DNA from: Ramlibacter sp.
GTDB taxonomy: Bacteria; Pseudomonadota; Gammaproteobacteria; Burkholderiales; Burkholderiaceae_C
DNA: 64,000 bases
Assembly: GCA_016713005.1 (NCBI GenBank)
Contig: JADJPY010000016.1
Span: forward strand, 62,001-126,000
Reading direction: 5' to 3'
The translations under genes were made by a program, and so were the position numbers. This document shows positions 45,972 through 55,174 of the stretch, piece after piece. Numbering within the stretch: the stretch's first letter is position 1; every line of letters starts with the position of its first letter. A model generated the notes under the pieces. It was given only the letters and a program-made list of their open reading frames with translations. It was not told where the DNA came from and ran no database searches.

Positions 45972-48900
45972 CTACTTGGCGTGCGCGGCGTCGTGCGGAA
46001 TGTCGGTGACCTCGGCCTTGATGGCGCCCGGGATCTTGCGCCGCGCAAACAGCGTGTACATCGTGGGCACCACAAAGATCGTGAGCAGCGTGCCCAGCGA
46101 CATGCCGCCCACGATGACCCAGCCAATCTGGCGCCGGCTCTCGGCCCCCGCGCCGCTGGCCAGTGCCAGCGGGATGGCGCCCAGCACCATGGCGCCTGTG
46201 GTCATCATGATGGGGCGCAGGCGCAGGGCGGCAGACTCCCTGACCGCCACAGCCATGGCCATGCCCTGCTCGCGCAGCTGGTTGGCAAACTCGACGATCA
46301 GGATGCCGTGCTTGGTGATCAGGCCCACCAGCGTGATGAGCCCGATCTGGCTGAACACGTTGAGCGTGCCTCCACTCCAGCGCAGCGCCAGCAGCGCGCC
46401 CACCATCGACAGCGGCACGCTGAGCATGATGACGAACGGATCGACAAAGCTCTCGAATTGCGCAGCCAGCACCAGATAGATGAACAGCAGCGAGAGCACG
46501 AACACGATCGCCAGCGATCCCGACGAGTTGCGGAACTCCCGGGAGGTGCCGTTCAGGTCGGTGGCATAGCCCGGCTTGAGCAGTTTCTTGGCCGTGGCAT
46601 CCATGAACTGCAAGGCCTCGCCCAGCGAGTAGTCGGCCGACAGGTTGGCCGTGAGGGACGCGCTGCGGCGCTGTCCAAAGTGGTTGAGTTCGCGCGGCAC
46701 CACCACCTCGCGGATCTTCACCAGCGCCGACAGCGGAATCATGGCGTCGCCGCGCCCGCGCACAAAAATGCGCTCGATGTCCTCGGGCGTTGAGCGCCCG
46801 CTCCCACTGGTCTGCACCACCACGTCGTACTGCTCGCCCTCGCGCTTGTAGCGCGTGACCTGGCGCCCGCCCATCATGGTTTCCACCGCACGGGCAATCG
46901 CATCCACGTTGACGCCCATGTCGGCCGCACGCTCGCGGTCCACTTCCATGCGGATTTCGGGCTTGTTCAGGCGCAGGTCGGTGTCCACGCTCAGGAAACC
47001 GGCGTTCCTGGCCATTTCCTCCTGGAACTGCCGCACCACCTGGGAGAGGTTCTGGTAGCTGTCGGAGGTGACCAGCACAAAGTTGACCGGCCGCTCACGG
47101 AAGCCCTGGCCCAGCGAAGGCGGCGTGATCGGGAACGCCGTTACGCCCGGCAGCCCGGCCACCCGCGGCGTCATCTCGCGTGCGATCTCCAGCGTGGTCT
47201 TGGTGCGCTCCTCCCAGGGGAGCGCGCGGTAAAACACATTGCCTTGTGCCACCGTGGGGTTGCCCGCCACGGTGAACAGGCGGTCGAACTCCTTGTAGTT
47301 GGAGCCAATGCGCTCGATGGCCTGTGCATAGCGCATGGTGTAGTCCAGCGTCGCGCCATCAGGCCCGTTGATCACGGTGAGGATCACGCCGCGGTCTTCC
47401 AGCGGCGCCAGCTCGCTCTTGATGGTCTGCATCAGGCCCCAGGTGCCTGCACCGGCTGCACCCATGATCACCAGCACCACCCAGCGGTGCTCCAGCACCC
47501 AGCCCAGAGCCCCGACGTACAGCTGGGTCAGGCGGGTCAGGCCCGCCTCCATCCAGCGGTCAAAAAACCACGGGTTCGGGTTGTGGCGCAAGAGCTTGGA
47601 GCTCATCATCGGCGTGAGCGTCAGCGCGATGAAGCCCGACACCACCACCGAGCCGGCCAGCGCCAGCGCGAATTCGGCAAACAGCCGCCCTGTGCGGCCC
47701 GGCGTGAACGCCAGCGGCGCATACACCGCCGCGAGCGTGAGTGTCATCGCGACCACCGCAAAACCGATCTCGCGCGCGCCGCGGATCGCCGCCTGGAAGG
47801 GCTCCATGCCCTCCTCGATGTGGCGATAGATGTTCTCCAGCACGACGATGGAGTCGTCCACCACAAGCCCGATCGCCAGCACCAGCGCCAGCAACGTGAG
47901 CGTGTTGACGGTGAAGCCGAACAGCGCCATCAGCGCGAACGTGCCGATGAGCGAAATCGGTATGGTGATCAGCGGAATGATCGATGCCCGCAGTGTGCGC
48001 AGGAAGATGAAGATCACCAGCGCCACCAGCACCACGGCTTCAATGATCGTCTGGAACACCGCCTTGATGGAGCGGTCGATGAAGACCGAGTTGTCGTTGG
48101 CGATGTCGATTTCGATGCCCTGGGGCAGGTTCTCCTTCAGCCGCGGAATCATCTTGCGCACGGCCGCGCTCAGCTCGAGCGGGTTGGCCGTGGCGTTGCG
48201 CACCACGCCCAGGGTGATGGCGTCGCGCCCGTTCAGCCGGGTGGAGGTGCGCTCGGATTGCGGCCCCTGCTGCACGCGCGCCACGTCGCCAATGCGCACC
48301 GGCATGCCGTTGACCGTGCGGATCACCACGGCGGCGAACTCGGCCGGACGCTGCAGGTCGGTGGCTGCGGTCACATTGAACTCGCGCAGGCGGCTTTCAA
48401 TCCGCCCGGCCGGCACTTCCAGGTTGGAGCGACGCAGCGCGTCCTCCACGTCCTGCGTGGTCAGCTTGAAGGCCGCCAGCTTGTCCGGGTCCAGCCAGAT
48501 GCGCATGGAGTACTTGCGCTCGCCAAACACGCGCACATCCGAGGCGCCCGGCGCCGTCTGCAGCATGGGCTTGGCAATGCGGTTGGCCAGATCGCTCAGT
48601 TGCAGGGAGTTGAGCGTGTCCGAGCTGAACGCCAGCCAGATCACCGGGAAGGCATCGGCCTCGACCTTGGCGATCACCGGCTCGTCAATGCCCTGGGGCA
48701 AGCGCTGGCGCACGCGGCTGACCTTGTCGCGGACATCCGCCGCGGCCGAGTCGGCATCGCGCGACAACACAAACTTGATGGAAATCTGGCTCTGCTCCTG
48801 CCGGCTGATCGAGGTGATGACGTCCACGCCTTCGATGCCTGCCAGCGAGTCTTCCAGCACCTTGGTGACCTGGCCCTCGATCACCTCGCTGGATGCGCCG

Positions 48901-49055
48901 GTGTAGCGCGTTTCCACCGTGACCACTGGCTCGTCGATCTTGGGGTACTCGCGCACGGCGAGCCGGGTGAACGACACATAGCCGATCAGCAGGATCAGCA
49001 GCGACAGCACCGTCGCGAAGACGGGCCGGCGTATCGATATTTCAGGCAGTTGCAT
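45972..49055 (-). CDS. RND efflux transporter (HAE1-like inner-membrane pump)
   Basis: 1,027 residues, full RND length: 12 membrane helices and two large periplasmic loops. N-terminus MQLPEISIRRPVFATVLSLL is typical. The proton-relay helix carries LALVLAIGLVVDDSIVVLEN. The family match is to MexK/MdtB-like multidrug or solvent pumps; substrate unknown. Its adaptor is encoded immediately upstream. No outer-membrane channel gene is present. Confidence 0.93.
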   Translation of the reverse strand: MQLPEISIRRPVFATVLSLLILLIGYVSFTRLAVREYPKIDEPVVTVETRYTGASSEVIEGQVTKVLEDSLAGIEGVDVITSISRQEQSQISIKFVLSRDADSAAADVRDKVSRVRQRLPQGIDEPVIAKVEADAFPVIWLAFSSDTLNSLQLSDLANRIAKPMLQTAPGASDVRVFGERKYSMRIWLDPDKLAAFKLTTQDVEDALRRSNLEVPAGRIESRLREFNVTAATDLQRPAEFAAVVIRTVNGMPVRIGDVARVQQGPQSERTSTRLNGRDAITLGVVRNATANPLELSAAVRKMIPRLKENLPQGIEIDIANDNSVFIDRSIKAVFQTIIEAVVLVALVIFIFLRTLRASIIPLITIPISLIGTFALMALFGFTVNTLTLLALVLAIGLVVDDSIVVLENIYRHIEEGMEPFQAAIRGAREIGFAVVAMTLTLAAVYAPLAFTPGRTGRLFAEFALALAGSVVVSGFIALTLTPMMSSKLLRHNPNPWFFDRWMEAGLTRLTQLYVGALGWVLEHRWVVLVIMGAAGAGTWGLMQTIKSELAPLEDRGVILTVINGPDGATLDYTMRYAQAIERIGSNYKEFDRLFTVAGNPTVAQGNVFYRALPWEERTKTTLEIAREMTPRVAGLPGVTAFPITPPSLGQGFRERPVNFVLVTSDSYQNLSQVVRQFQEEMARNAGFLSVDTDLRLNKPEIRMEVDRERAADMGVNVDAIARAVETMMGGRQVTRYKREGEQYDVVVQTSGSGRSTPEDIERIFVRGRGDAMIPLSALVKIREVVVPRELNHFGQRRSASLTANLSADYSLGEALQFMDATAKKLLKPGYATDLNGTSREFRNSSGSLAIVFVLSLLFIYLVLAAQFESFVDPFVIMLSVPLSMVGALLALRWSGGTLNVFSQIGLITLVGLITKHGILIVEFANQLREQGMAMAVAVRESAALRLRPIMMTTGAMVLGAIPLALASGAGAESRRQIGWVIVGGMSLGTLLTIFVVPTMYTLFARRKIPGAIKAEVTDIPHDAAHAK

Positions 49056-49079
49056 GGCCAGGCGCCTTTCGCTGGGGAT

Positions 49080-50594
49080 CTAGGGGCTGGTACCGGGGCC
49101 GCTGGCCGCCGGCCGGGGCCCGGATGCGCCGCCTCCAGGGCGGCCCAGTTCGATCACGCGCACCGGCGTGCCGTCGCGCTGCAGCCGCTGCTGCCCGGCG
49201 ATGACCACCGTGTCGCCCTCTTCCACCCCTTCGAGAATCTCCACACGGCCGGGCCGTCGCACGCCCAGCTTGACTTCGGTGCGCTTGGACACCGTGGTCA
49301 CGTCCGGCGACAGGGCCGCCGTGGCCGTGCCCGGCACCGCGCTGGGCGCCACCACCTTGATGACGAACTGGCGTCCCGCCTGCGGCACGATGGCCTCTTC
49401 AGGGATGACCAGTGCCCTTTCCTTGACCGAGAAAACGGCGGTGACGCGGGCGAACATGCCGGGGCGCAAGGGGCCGCTGCCGGGCGCCACGCCGGCCTGG
49501 CGCGCCTGGGACAGGGGCGTGTCGGCCTGGCGCGGCGGCGGGCAACCGTCGGCGCTGCGCTGGCCGCCGGCGACGCGCTCCCCGGCGCCCGATGCACCTG
49601 CCCCACGGGCCGCAGAGCCAGCGCCGCGCGCGGCCATGGCCGCAGGCCCCCGCGCAGGCGCGGCAGCCGCGGGTTTTGCGCCGGGCTGGGCCGCAGCCGC
49701 ACCCGACGCTGCCGCTCCGGCAGGCCGCGCGCCTGGCGCACCGCCCCCACGCGGCCCCAGGGCCAGCGCCTCACCGGGGGTGTTGGGCAACAGGGCGCGC
49801 ACCGCGATGGAGCGGCCATTGGCATCAATCTGGGGGTCAATCGCCTCCACACGGGCGCGGAACATCCGCCCGGGCAACGCGTCGATCTGCAATTCGACCT
49901 CCTGGCCGTTGCGCACCCGCGTCTGGAAGCGCTCGGGCAGGCGGAAGTCGACGTACATCGTGCCAATGTCCTCGATGTTGACGAGGTCGGCACCGTCCTT
50001 GACGAAGTCGCCGATGTTGATGTTGCGGATGCCCACCGTGCCGTCAAACGGGGCCACGAGGCGCATGCGCTCCAGCCGGGCACAGGCCAGCGACTGCTGG
50101 GCCTCGGCCACCTGCAGGCTGGCAGCGCTCTCCTCCAGCACACGCTGGGCCACGAAGTTCTGCGCCACCAGCTCCTGGTTGCGCTTGTAGTTGGCCTGGG
50201 CCAGCGACACCTGGGCCGCCGCCTGCTTGACTTCGGCACGCTGCAGCGTGTCGTCCAGCTGCACCAGCACCTGGCCGCGGCGCACACGCGCCCCGTCCCC
50301 GAAACCGATGGACTGGATGCGCCCGGCCACTTCGGGGCGCAGCATCACGCCCTGGCGCGAGCGCAACGTGCCCACCGTCTGCGCATCGTCGCGCAGCGAG
50401 ATCACCTCGACCTTGGCCACCTCGACCGCAGGTGCCCGCGGCGCGGACGCGCCGCCCGCCGCAGCGGTGGCGGTGCCGCCTGGGCCGGTGGCCTCGACAG
50501 GCCCCTTGGGTTTGGACTGGTACCACCAGGCGGCGCCGGAAACGGCGGCGATGCCAACGACGGCGACGACGGAATGGAGAGCCTTGATTGCCAT
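49080..50594 (-). CDS. RND efflux periplasmic adaptor (membrane fusion protein)
   Basis: 504 residues from ATG 50594; TTG 50603 is a weaker alternative. N-terminal membrane anchor at about 6-24, lipoyl half-motifs around VMLRPEVAGRI and RLVAPFDGTVG, alpha-hairpin between, beta-barrel after. Between about 278 and 373 there is a ~95-residue Ala/Gly/Pro-rich low-complexity insert in the barrel region, unusual for the family. Operon with the pump, 24 bases apart. Confidence 0.9.
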   Translation of the reverse strand: MAIKALHSVVAVVGIAAVSGAAWWYQSKPKGPVEATGPGGTATAAAGGASAPRAPAVEVAKVEVISLRDDAQTVGTLRSRQGVMLRPEVAGRIQSIGFGDGARVRRGQVLVQLDDTLQRAEVKQAAAQVSLAQANYKRNQELVAQNFVAQRVLEESAASLQVAEAQQSLACARLERMRLVAPFDGTVGIRNINIGDFVKDGADLVNIEDIGTMYVDFRLPERFQTRVRNGQEVELQIDALPGRMFRARVEAIDPQIDANGRSIAVRALLPNTPGEALALGPRGGGAPGARPAGAAASGAAAAQPGAKPAAAAPARGPAAMAARGAGSAARGAGASGAGERVAGGQRSADGCPPPRQADTPLSQARQAGVAPGSGPLRPGMFARVTAVFSVKERALVIPEEAIVPQAGRQFVIKVVAPSAVPGTATAALSPDVTTVSKRTEVKLGVRRPGRVEILEGVEEGDTVVIAGQQRLQRDGTPVRVIELGRPGGGASGPRPAASGPGTSP

Positions 50595-50696
50595 GCGTGG
50601 CAATGTATCAGTTTGTCAGCTCGTGAGCGTGGCTTCGGGGGCGATGTCCCCCCATGCGCCACAGCATGACGCGCGCATTTACGCAAGCTTTACATG

Positions 50697-51146
50697 TCAG
50701 CGCTGGCCAAGCGCCATCGCCACGCCCCGGTTGGCCAGTTCATCCGCGCGCTCGTTGCCTGGGTCACCCGCATGTCCCTTGACCCAATGCCAGCTGATGC
50801 GGTGCCCGCCGCCGTGCGCCAGCGCGTCCAGTCGCTGCCACAGGTCGGCGTTCTTCACCGGCTGCCTGGCCGCCGTGCGCCAGCCCTTGGCCTTCCAGCC
50901 GTGGATCCACTCGGTGATGCCCTTGCGCACGTATTCGCTGTCCAGGTACAGCGTCACCTCGCACGGCTTTCGCAGGGCAGACAACGCCTCGATCACCGCC
51001 ATCAGTTCCATCCGGTTGTTGGTGGTGCCCAGCTCGCCGCCGAACAGCTCCTTCTCGGTGCCGCCGGACTTGAGCAGCGCGCCCCAGCCACCGGGGCCGG
51101 GATTGCCCTTGCAAGCCCCGTCGGTGTGGATTTCAACCTGGTTCAT
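50697..51146 (-). CDS. rnhA: Ribonuclease HI
   Basis: Degrades RNA in RNA-DNA hybrids. 149 residues. Catalytic acidic residues sit in EIHTDGACKGNPGPGGWG (D9), NNRMELMAV (E), LYLDSEYV (D) and GNERADELA (D). The ATG overlaps the last base of the upstream methyltransferase stop (TGATG), so translation is coupled. Confidence 0.97.
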   Translation of the reverse strand: MNQVEIHTDGACKGNPGPGGWGALLKSGGTEKELFGGELGTTNNRMELMAVIEALSALRKPCEVTLYLDSEYVRKGITEWIHGWKAKGWRTAARQPVKNADLWQRLDALAHGGGHRISWHWVKGHAGDPGNERADELANRGVAMALGQR

Positions 51147-51946
51147 CAATGCTTTTCCTCATCAAATCGGCGGCCAGGCCGCATGGGCTGGACCTGACCT
51201 GCTACAGAAACAGGAGCAGGCGCAGCACCGGGGGCACCGGCGCGCTTCCACCCGGGCGCCAGCAGCCGCATGCCCCGCACGCGCTTGACGGCCACCACGA
51301 AGTACACCGCGCCAAAGATCGGCCACCATCGCGCGCCCAGCCGGTCCATCCACTCAAAGCGCTGCAACCAGGCCTGGCTGCCCACCGCAGGTCGCCAGCA
51401 GCCAAAGTCGCTGGACTCGACCTCGAAACCCAGCAGGCGCAGCCAGTCGCGCAATCGCCAATAGCCGATGAACTCGCCCTCGGACGGCAGGAACAGCTCT
51501 CCCATGCCCATGCGCCGGTACAGGTGCGCGCGCCGCTGGCGAAGGCCCCACAGGCTGGCGGGGTTCAGCCCGGCAATCACGACCCGGCCCTCTGGCACCA
51601 GCACTCGCTCCACTTCGCGCAGCGTTGCGTGCGGGTCCACGCTGATCTCCAGCGCGTGCGGCAGCACCACCAGGTCCAGGCTGGCCGCCGGAAACGGCAG
51701 CGCATCAAAATCGGTCAGGAAGTCGGGCGCGCGCAGACCCTGCGGCGCACCAGGCTGATCGCCCAGCCATTGGTGGGGCATGCGGTTGGTCTTCAGCGCG
51801 TCCAGCTCGGGCAGGCCCAGCTGCAGCGCGTGGTAACCAAAGAGGTCCGACACCGCCGCATCCACCCGCGCGCGCTGCCAGCCCAGCAGGTACTGGCCGG
51901 GCGGGGTCTCGAACCACTGGTGCAAACCTATAATTTGTTGGCCCAT
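51146..51946 (-). CDS. Class I SAM-dependent methyltransferase
   Basis: 266 residues from ATG 51946, giving MGQQIIGLHQWFETPPGQYLL, the usual start of this Burkholderiales family; an ATG at 51979 is possible but lies within gloB. The methyltransferase fold has an LPFPAASLDLVVLPHALE segment (motif II/III) and EVERVLVPEGRVVIAGLNP. A glycine-rich motif I is degenerate. The C-terminal tail (about 244-262) is encoded by repeat H. Substrate unknown. Start codon shares CATG with gloB. Confidence 0.87.
   Translation of the reverse strand: MGQQIIGLHQWFETPPGQYLLGWQRARVDAAVSDLFGYHALQLGLPELDALKTNRMPHQWLGDQPGAPQGLRAPDFLTDFDALPFPAASLDLVVLPHALEISVDPHATLREVERVLVPEGRVVIAGLNPASLWGLRQRRAHLYRRMGMGELFLPSEGEFIGYWRLRDWLRLLGFEVESSDFGCWRPAVGSQAWLQRFEWMDRLGARWWPIFGAVYFVVAVKRVRGMRLLAPGWKRAGAPGAAPAPVSVAGQVQPMRPGRRFDEEKH
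51163..51217 (-). repeat. Dispersed repeat copy H (methyltransferase C-terminus)
   Basis: Reverse orientation: CAAATCGGCGGCC, then GGGCTGGACCTGACCTGCTA, then CAGAAACAGGAGCA. It shares CTGGACCTGACC with copies G and J and codes for the last residues of the methyltransferase. Confidence 0.6.
51929..51934 (+). promoter_or_regulatory. Candidate -10 box for gloB
   Basis: Perfect TATAAT 11 bases before the gloB ATG, so transcription would begin at or within a few bases of the start codon. No good -35 is visible. Confidence 0.45.
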
Positions 51947-52733
51947 GAACTTGATCGCGCTGCCCGCATTTACCGACAACTACATCTGGATGCTGCATGA
52001 CGGCACCCAGGCACTGGTGGTGGATCCCGGCGATGCGCAACCGGTCTTCGACGCACTGCAGCGCCTGGCGTTGCAGTTGAGCGCGATTCTAGTCACCCAC
52101 CATCACCCCGACCACACCGGTGGCGTCGCCGCGCTGCGCGACGCCACAGGCGCTGCCGTGTATGGTCCCGCGGCCGAACGCATCCCCGAGCCGCTGCAGC
52201 GCCTGCGCGAAGGCGACGGCGTCAGCTGCCTGGGCCTTGCCTTTGACGTGCTGGACGTGCCTGGCCACACCGCTGGTCACATTGCCTACTACGCCGCGCA
52301 GGTCACGGTGGACGGCACCGCCGCGCCGCTGGTGTTCTGCGGCGACACGCTGTTCTCGGGTGGCTGCGGCCGCCTGTTCGAGGGAACACCCGCGCAGATG
52401 CTCGCGTCGCTGGACAAGCTGGCGGCGCTGCCGGGCGACACGCGCGTATGCTGCACCCATGAGTACACCTTGTCCAACCTGAGATTCGCACGCGCCGTGG
52501 AGCCTGCCAACGACGCCCTGGCGAGTTACCAGCAGGCCTGCGAGGGCCGGCGGGCGCGCCAACAACCCACCCTTCCCTCGCGCATCGACACCGAACGCGC
52601 GATCAACCCCTTTCTGCGCAGCCGCCTTCCGGCGGTGGCCGCTGCCGCGCGGGCACGCGCCGGCGCCGCCGCGCCTGCCGATGAGGCAGGCGTTTTCGGC
52701 CTGCTGCGCGAATGGAAAAACGGATTCCAATGA
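51945..52733 (+). CDS. gloB: Hydroxyacylglutathione hydrolase (glyoxalase II)
   Basis: Hydrolyses S-lactoylglutathione to lactate and glutathione. 262 residues; canonical start MNLIALPAFTDNYIW. The dinuclear metal site is THHHPDHTGG (51-60), with further ligands in VPGHTAGH, FCGDTLFS and CCTHEYTLSNL. The stop overlaps the mltD start (ATGA). Likely leaderless or nearly so. Confidence 0.97.
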   Translation: MNLIALPAFTDNYIWMLHDGTQALVVDPGDAQPVFDALQRLALQLSAILVTHHHPDHTGGVAALRDATGAAVYGPAAERIPEPLQRLREGDGVSCLGLAFDVLDVPGHTAGHIAYYAAQVTVDGTAAPLVFCGDTLFSGGCGRLFEGTPAQMLASLDKLAALPGDTRVCCTHEYTLSNLRFARAVEPANDALASYQQACEGRRARQQPTLPSRIDTERAINPFLRSRLPAVAAAARARAGAAAPADEAGVFGLLREWKNGFQ

Positions 52734-54259
52734 AACACCTGTTCACCTCCGCCCTGGCCACGGCCGCCCTGCTGCTGGCCGGTTGCGCCACGCCTCCCGG
52801 TGGCCCCGCGTCCGCACCCGCTGCGGGCAGCGCAACCGGGGCCAACGCGCCTGCCGCTGCGCCGGTGGCCGCGCCGGCGCCGCCGCCCCGCGCGCACATT
52901 CCCTCTGGGCCCTTGCAACCCATCGCTTCGGCGCAGGTGTCCGGCCAGGAGGTGGCGCCGCTCACAACGCCCGCCGACCTGTGGGACCGAATCCGCCGCG
53001 GTTTTGCCATGCCCAACCTGGACACGGAGCTGGTGCGCGACGGCGAGCAGTGGTACGCCAAACGGCCCGACTACATCCAGCGCATGACCGAGCGCTCCAG
53101 CAAGTACATGTTCCACATCGTCGAGGAGCTGGAGCGGCGCAACATGCCCACCGAGCTGGCGCTGCTGCCTTTCATCGAGAGCGCGTTCAATCCTCAGGCC
53201 GTCTCCAGTGCCAAGGCCGCCGGCATGTGGCAGTTCATCCCCAGCACCGGGCGGCACTTTGACCTGAAGCAGAACGCCTTTCGCGACGACCGCCGCGACG
53301 TGCTGGCTTCCACCCGCGCCGCACTGGACTACCTGCAAAAGCTGCACGGCATGTTTGGTGACTGGCACCTGGCGCTGGCCGCCTACAACTGGGGCGAAGG
53401 CAGCGTCGGGCGCGCCATCGCCAAGAACCAGCGCGCGGGCAAGGCCACGACCTACCTTGACCTGAACATGCCCAACGAGACACGCAACTACGTGCCCAAG
53501 CTGCAGGCGGTCAAGAACCTGGTGGCCAACCCGCAGGCGCTGCGTGTGGAGCTGCCCACCATCCCCAACCACCCCTACTTCCAGTCGGTGGACATTGCCC
53601 GCGACATCGACGTGGAGCTGGCCGCGCGCCTGGCCGACGTGCGCATCGAGGACTTCCGCGCGCTCAACCCCTCGGCCAAGGGGCCGGTGATCCTGGCCGC
53701 CGGCACGCCGCAGATCCTGCTGCCCTGGGACAACGCCACCATCTTCCAGCGCAACTTTGAAGGCTACAGCCGCGGGCAGTATTCCAGCTGGACGGCCTGG
53801 ACGGCGCCGGCCACCCTCAACCCGGCCGAAGCGGCGCGCCGTGTGGGCATGTCCGAGGCCGAGCTTCGCCAGGTCAACAGCATTCCGCCTCGCATGCTCA
53901 TCAAGGCCGGCTCCACACTGGTGGTGCGGCGCTCCGCAGACCGCCCGCAGCAGGACGTGGCCCCTGCCCTGGCCGACAACGCACAGCTGGTGCTGGCACC
54001 CGAGGTGGTGCTGCGCCGCACGACGGTCAAGGCCGGCAAGAACGAGTCTGTTGCCAGCATCGCCAAGCGATACCGACTCAACGCGATGAACGTGGCCGAG
54101 TGGAACAGCGTCGCGCTGACTTCGTCGTTCAAGGCGGGGCAATCGGTGGTGGTGTTCCTGCCGGTGCGCCCCAAGGCCAGCGCCAGCAAGGGCGGCAAGC
54201 CGCGGGCCGCGGCCGCCAGCAAGCGCGGCGGCAAAGTCGTCAAGAAGCCGCGCCGATAG
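52730..54259 (+). CDS. mltD: Membrane-bound lytic murein transglycosylase D
   Basis: Outer-membrane lipoprotein that cleaves the glycan strand of peptidoglycan. 509 residues from ATG 52730. Lipobox LLAGC (Cys19), then an Ala/Pro-rich linker. The SLT domain has catalytic Glu150 in LPFIESAFNP, followed by AAGMWQFIPSTGR and ALAAYNWGEGSVGRA. Two LysM-like regions near the C-terminus (SWTAWTAPATLNPAEAARRV and TVKAGKNESVASIAKRY) and a Lys-rich tail complete it. Confidence 0.95.
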   Translation: MKHLFTSALATAALLLAGCATPPGGPASAPAAGSATGANAPAAAPVAAPAPPPRAHIPSGPLQPIASAQVSGQEVAPLTTPADLWDRIRRGFAMPNLDTELVRDGEQWYAKRPDYIQRMTERSSKYMFHIVEELERRNMPTELALLPFIESAFNPQAVSSAKAAGMWQFIPSTGRHFDLKQNAFRDDRRDVLASTRAALDYLQKLHGMFGDWHLALAAYNWGEGSVGRAIAKNQRAGKATTYLDLNMPNETRNYVPKLQAVKNLVANPQALRVELPTIPNHPYFQSVDIARDIDVELAARLADVRIEDFRALNPSAKGPVILAAGTPQILLPWDNATIFQRNFEGYSRGQYSSWTAWTAPATLNPAEAARRVGMSEAELRQVNSIPPRMLIKAGSTLVVRRSADRPQQDVAPALADNAQLVLAPEVVLRRTTVKAGKNESVASIAKRYRLNAMNVAEWNSVALTSSFKAGQSVVVFLPVRPKASASKGGKPRAAAASKRGGKVVKKPRR

Positions 54260-54260
54260 C

Positions 54261-54315
54261 CAAATCAGGCTGTAGCCCCCGCCAGTATTGGCGGGCCCGC
54301 TATATTTTTTATAGC
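54261..54315 (-). repeat. Dispersed repeat copy I (mltD-ABC permease gap)
   Basis: Reverse orientation: CAAATCAGGCTGTAGCCCCC, spacer, then GCTATATTTTTTATAGC. Its right half contains the last codon and TAA stop of the ABC permease. CCCGCCA/TGGCGGG (54278-54295) plus the T6 run could end mltD transcription. Confidence 0.8.
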
Positions 54316-55148
54316 TTTTCGGTCTCGCCCGAGCGCGGCTGCCACTTCATCAGGCGCCGCTCCACGCGCCCCACCACGCCGTCCAGCACCAGCGCGCAGG
54401 CCGTCAGCACCACGATGCCGGCAAACACCGTGTTGACGTCAAACGTGCCCTCGGCCTGCAGGATCAGGTAGCCCACGCCGCGCGCAGAGCCCAGGTATTC
54501 GCCCACCACCGCCCCCACAAACGCCAGGCCCACCGACGTGTGCAGGCTGGAGAACACCCAGCTCGTGGCGCTGGGCAGGTACACCGTGCGCAGCAGCTGT
54601 TTCTGGCTGGCGCCCAGCATGCGCGCGTTGGCCAGCACCACCGGGCTGACCTCCTTGACGCCCTGGTAGACGTTGAAGAACACGATGAAAAACACCAGCG
54701 TCACGGCCAGCGCCACCTTGCTCCAGATGCCCAACCCGAACCACATTGCAAAGATCGGCGCAAGGATCACGCGCGGCATGGAGTTCAGCGCCTTGATGTA
54801 CGGATCCAGGATGGCCGACGCCATGGGTGCCAGCGCCAGCCACAGCCCGAACACCAGCCCGAGCACGGTGCCGATGCCAAACGCCAGCACGGTCTCCAGC
54901 AGCGTCACGCCCAGGTGGCGGTAGATGTCGGCGCGGCCGGCCAGGCCTTCGGGGAACAGCACGCTCTCTCCAAAGCCGAACGGCATGAACCACGACCAGA
55001 TGCGCCCGGCCACCTTGACGGGTTCGCCCAGGAAGAACGCCACCTGCTGGTCGCGCGAGACCAGTTGCCACAGCGCCAGCACGGCCACCAGCAGGCCCGC
55101 CTGCCAGATGCGCAGGTTTTTTCCGGAGGGTTTGAGGAAGGCAAACAT
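54309..55148 (-). CDS. ABC transporter permease (NitT/TauT type)
   Basis: 279 residues, six predicted membrane helices. The BPD_transp_1 signature with the EAA-type loop is at ANARMLGASQKQLLRTVYLPSA. Start ATG 55148. The last Leu codon and stop lie in repeat I. Works with the adjoining ATPase and binding protein to import an unidentified organic anion or thiazole/pyrimidine-like compound. Confidence 0.93.
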   Translation of the reverse strand: MFAFLKPSGKNLRIWQAGLLVAVLALWQLVSRDQQVAFFLGEPVKVAGRIWSWFMPFGFGESVLFPEGLAGRADIYRHLGVTLLETVLAFGIGTVLGLVFGLWLALAPMASAILDPYIKALNSMPRVILAPIFAMWFGLGIWSKVALAVTLVFFIVFFNVYQGVKEVSPVVLANARMLGASQKQLLRTVYLPSATSWVFSSLHTSVGLAFVGAVVGEYLGSARGVGYLILQAEGTFDVNTVFAGIVVLTACALVLDGVVGRVERRLMKWQPRSGETEKL

Positions 55149-55174
55149 GGTCAGTCGGCGTGCGTGGTGCCCGT

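Noticed and set aside
47244..50669. 1,141-codon plus-strand open frame opposite the RND pump and adaptor
   Set aside because: High-GC antisense shadow, His/Arg/Gln-rich; the minus strand encodes clear RND and adaptor proteins.
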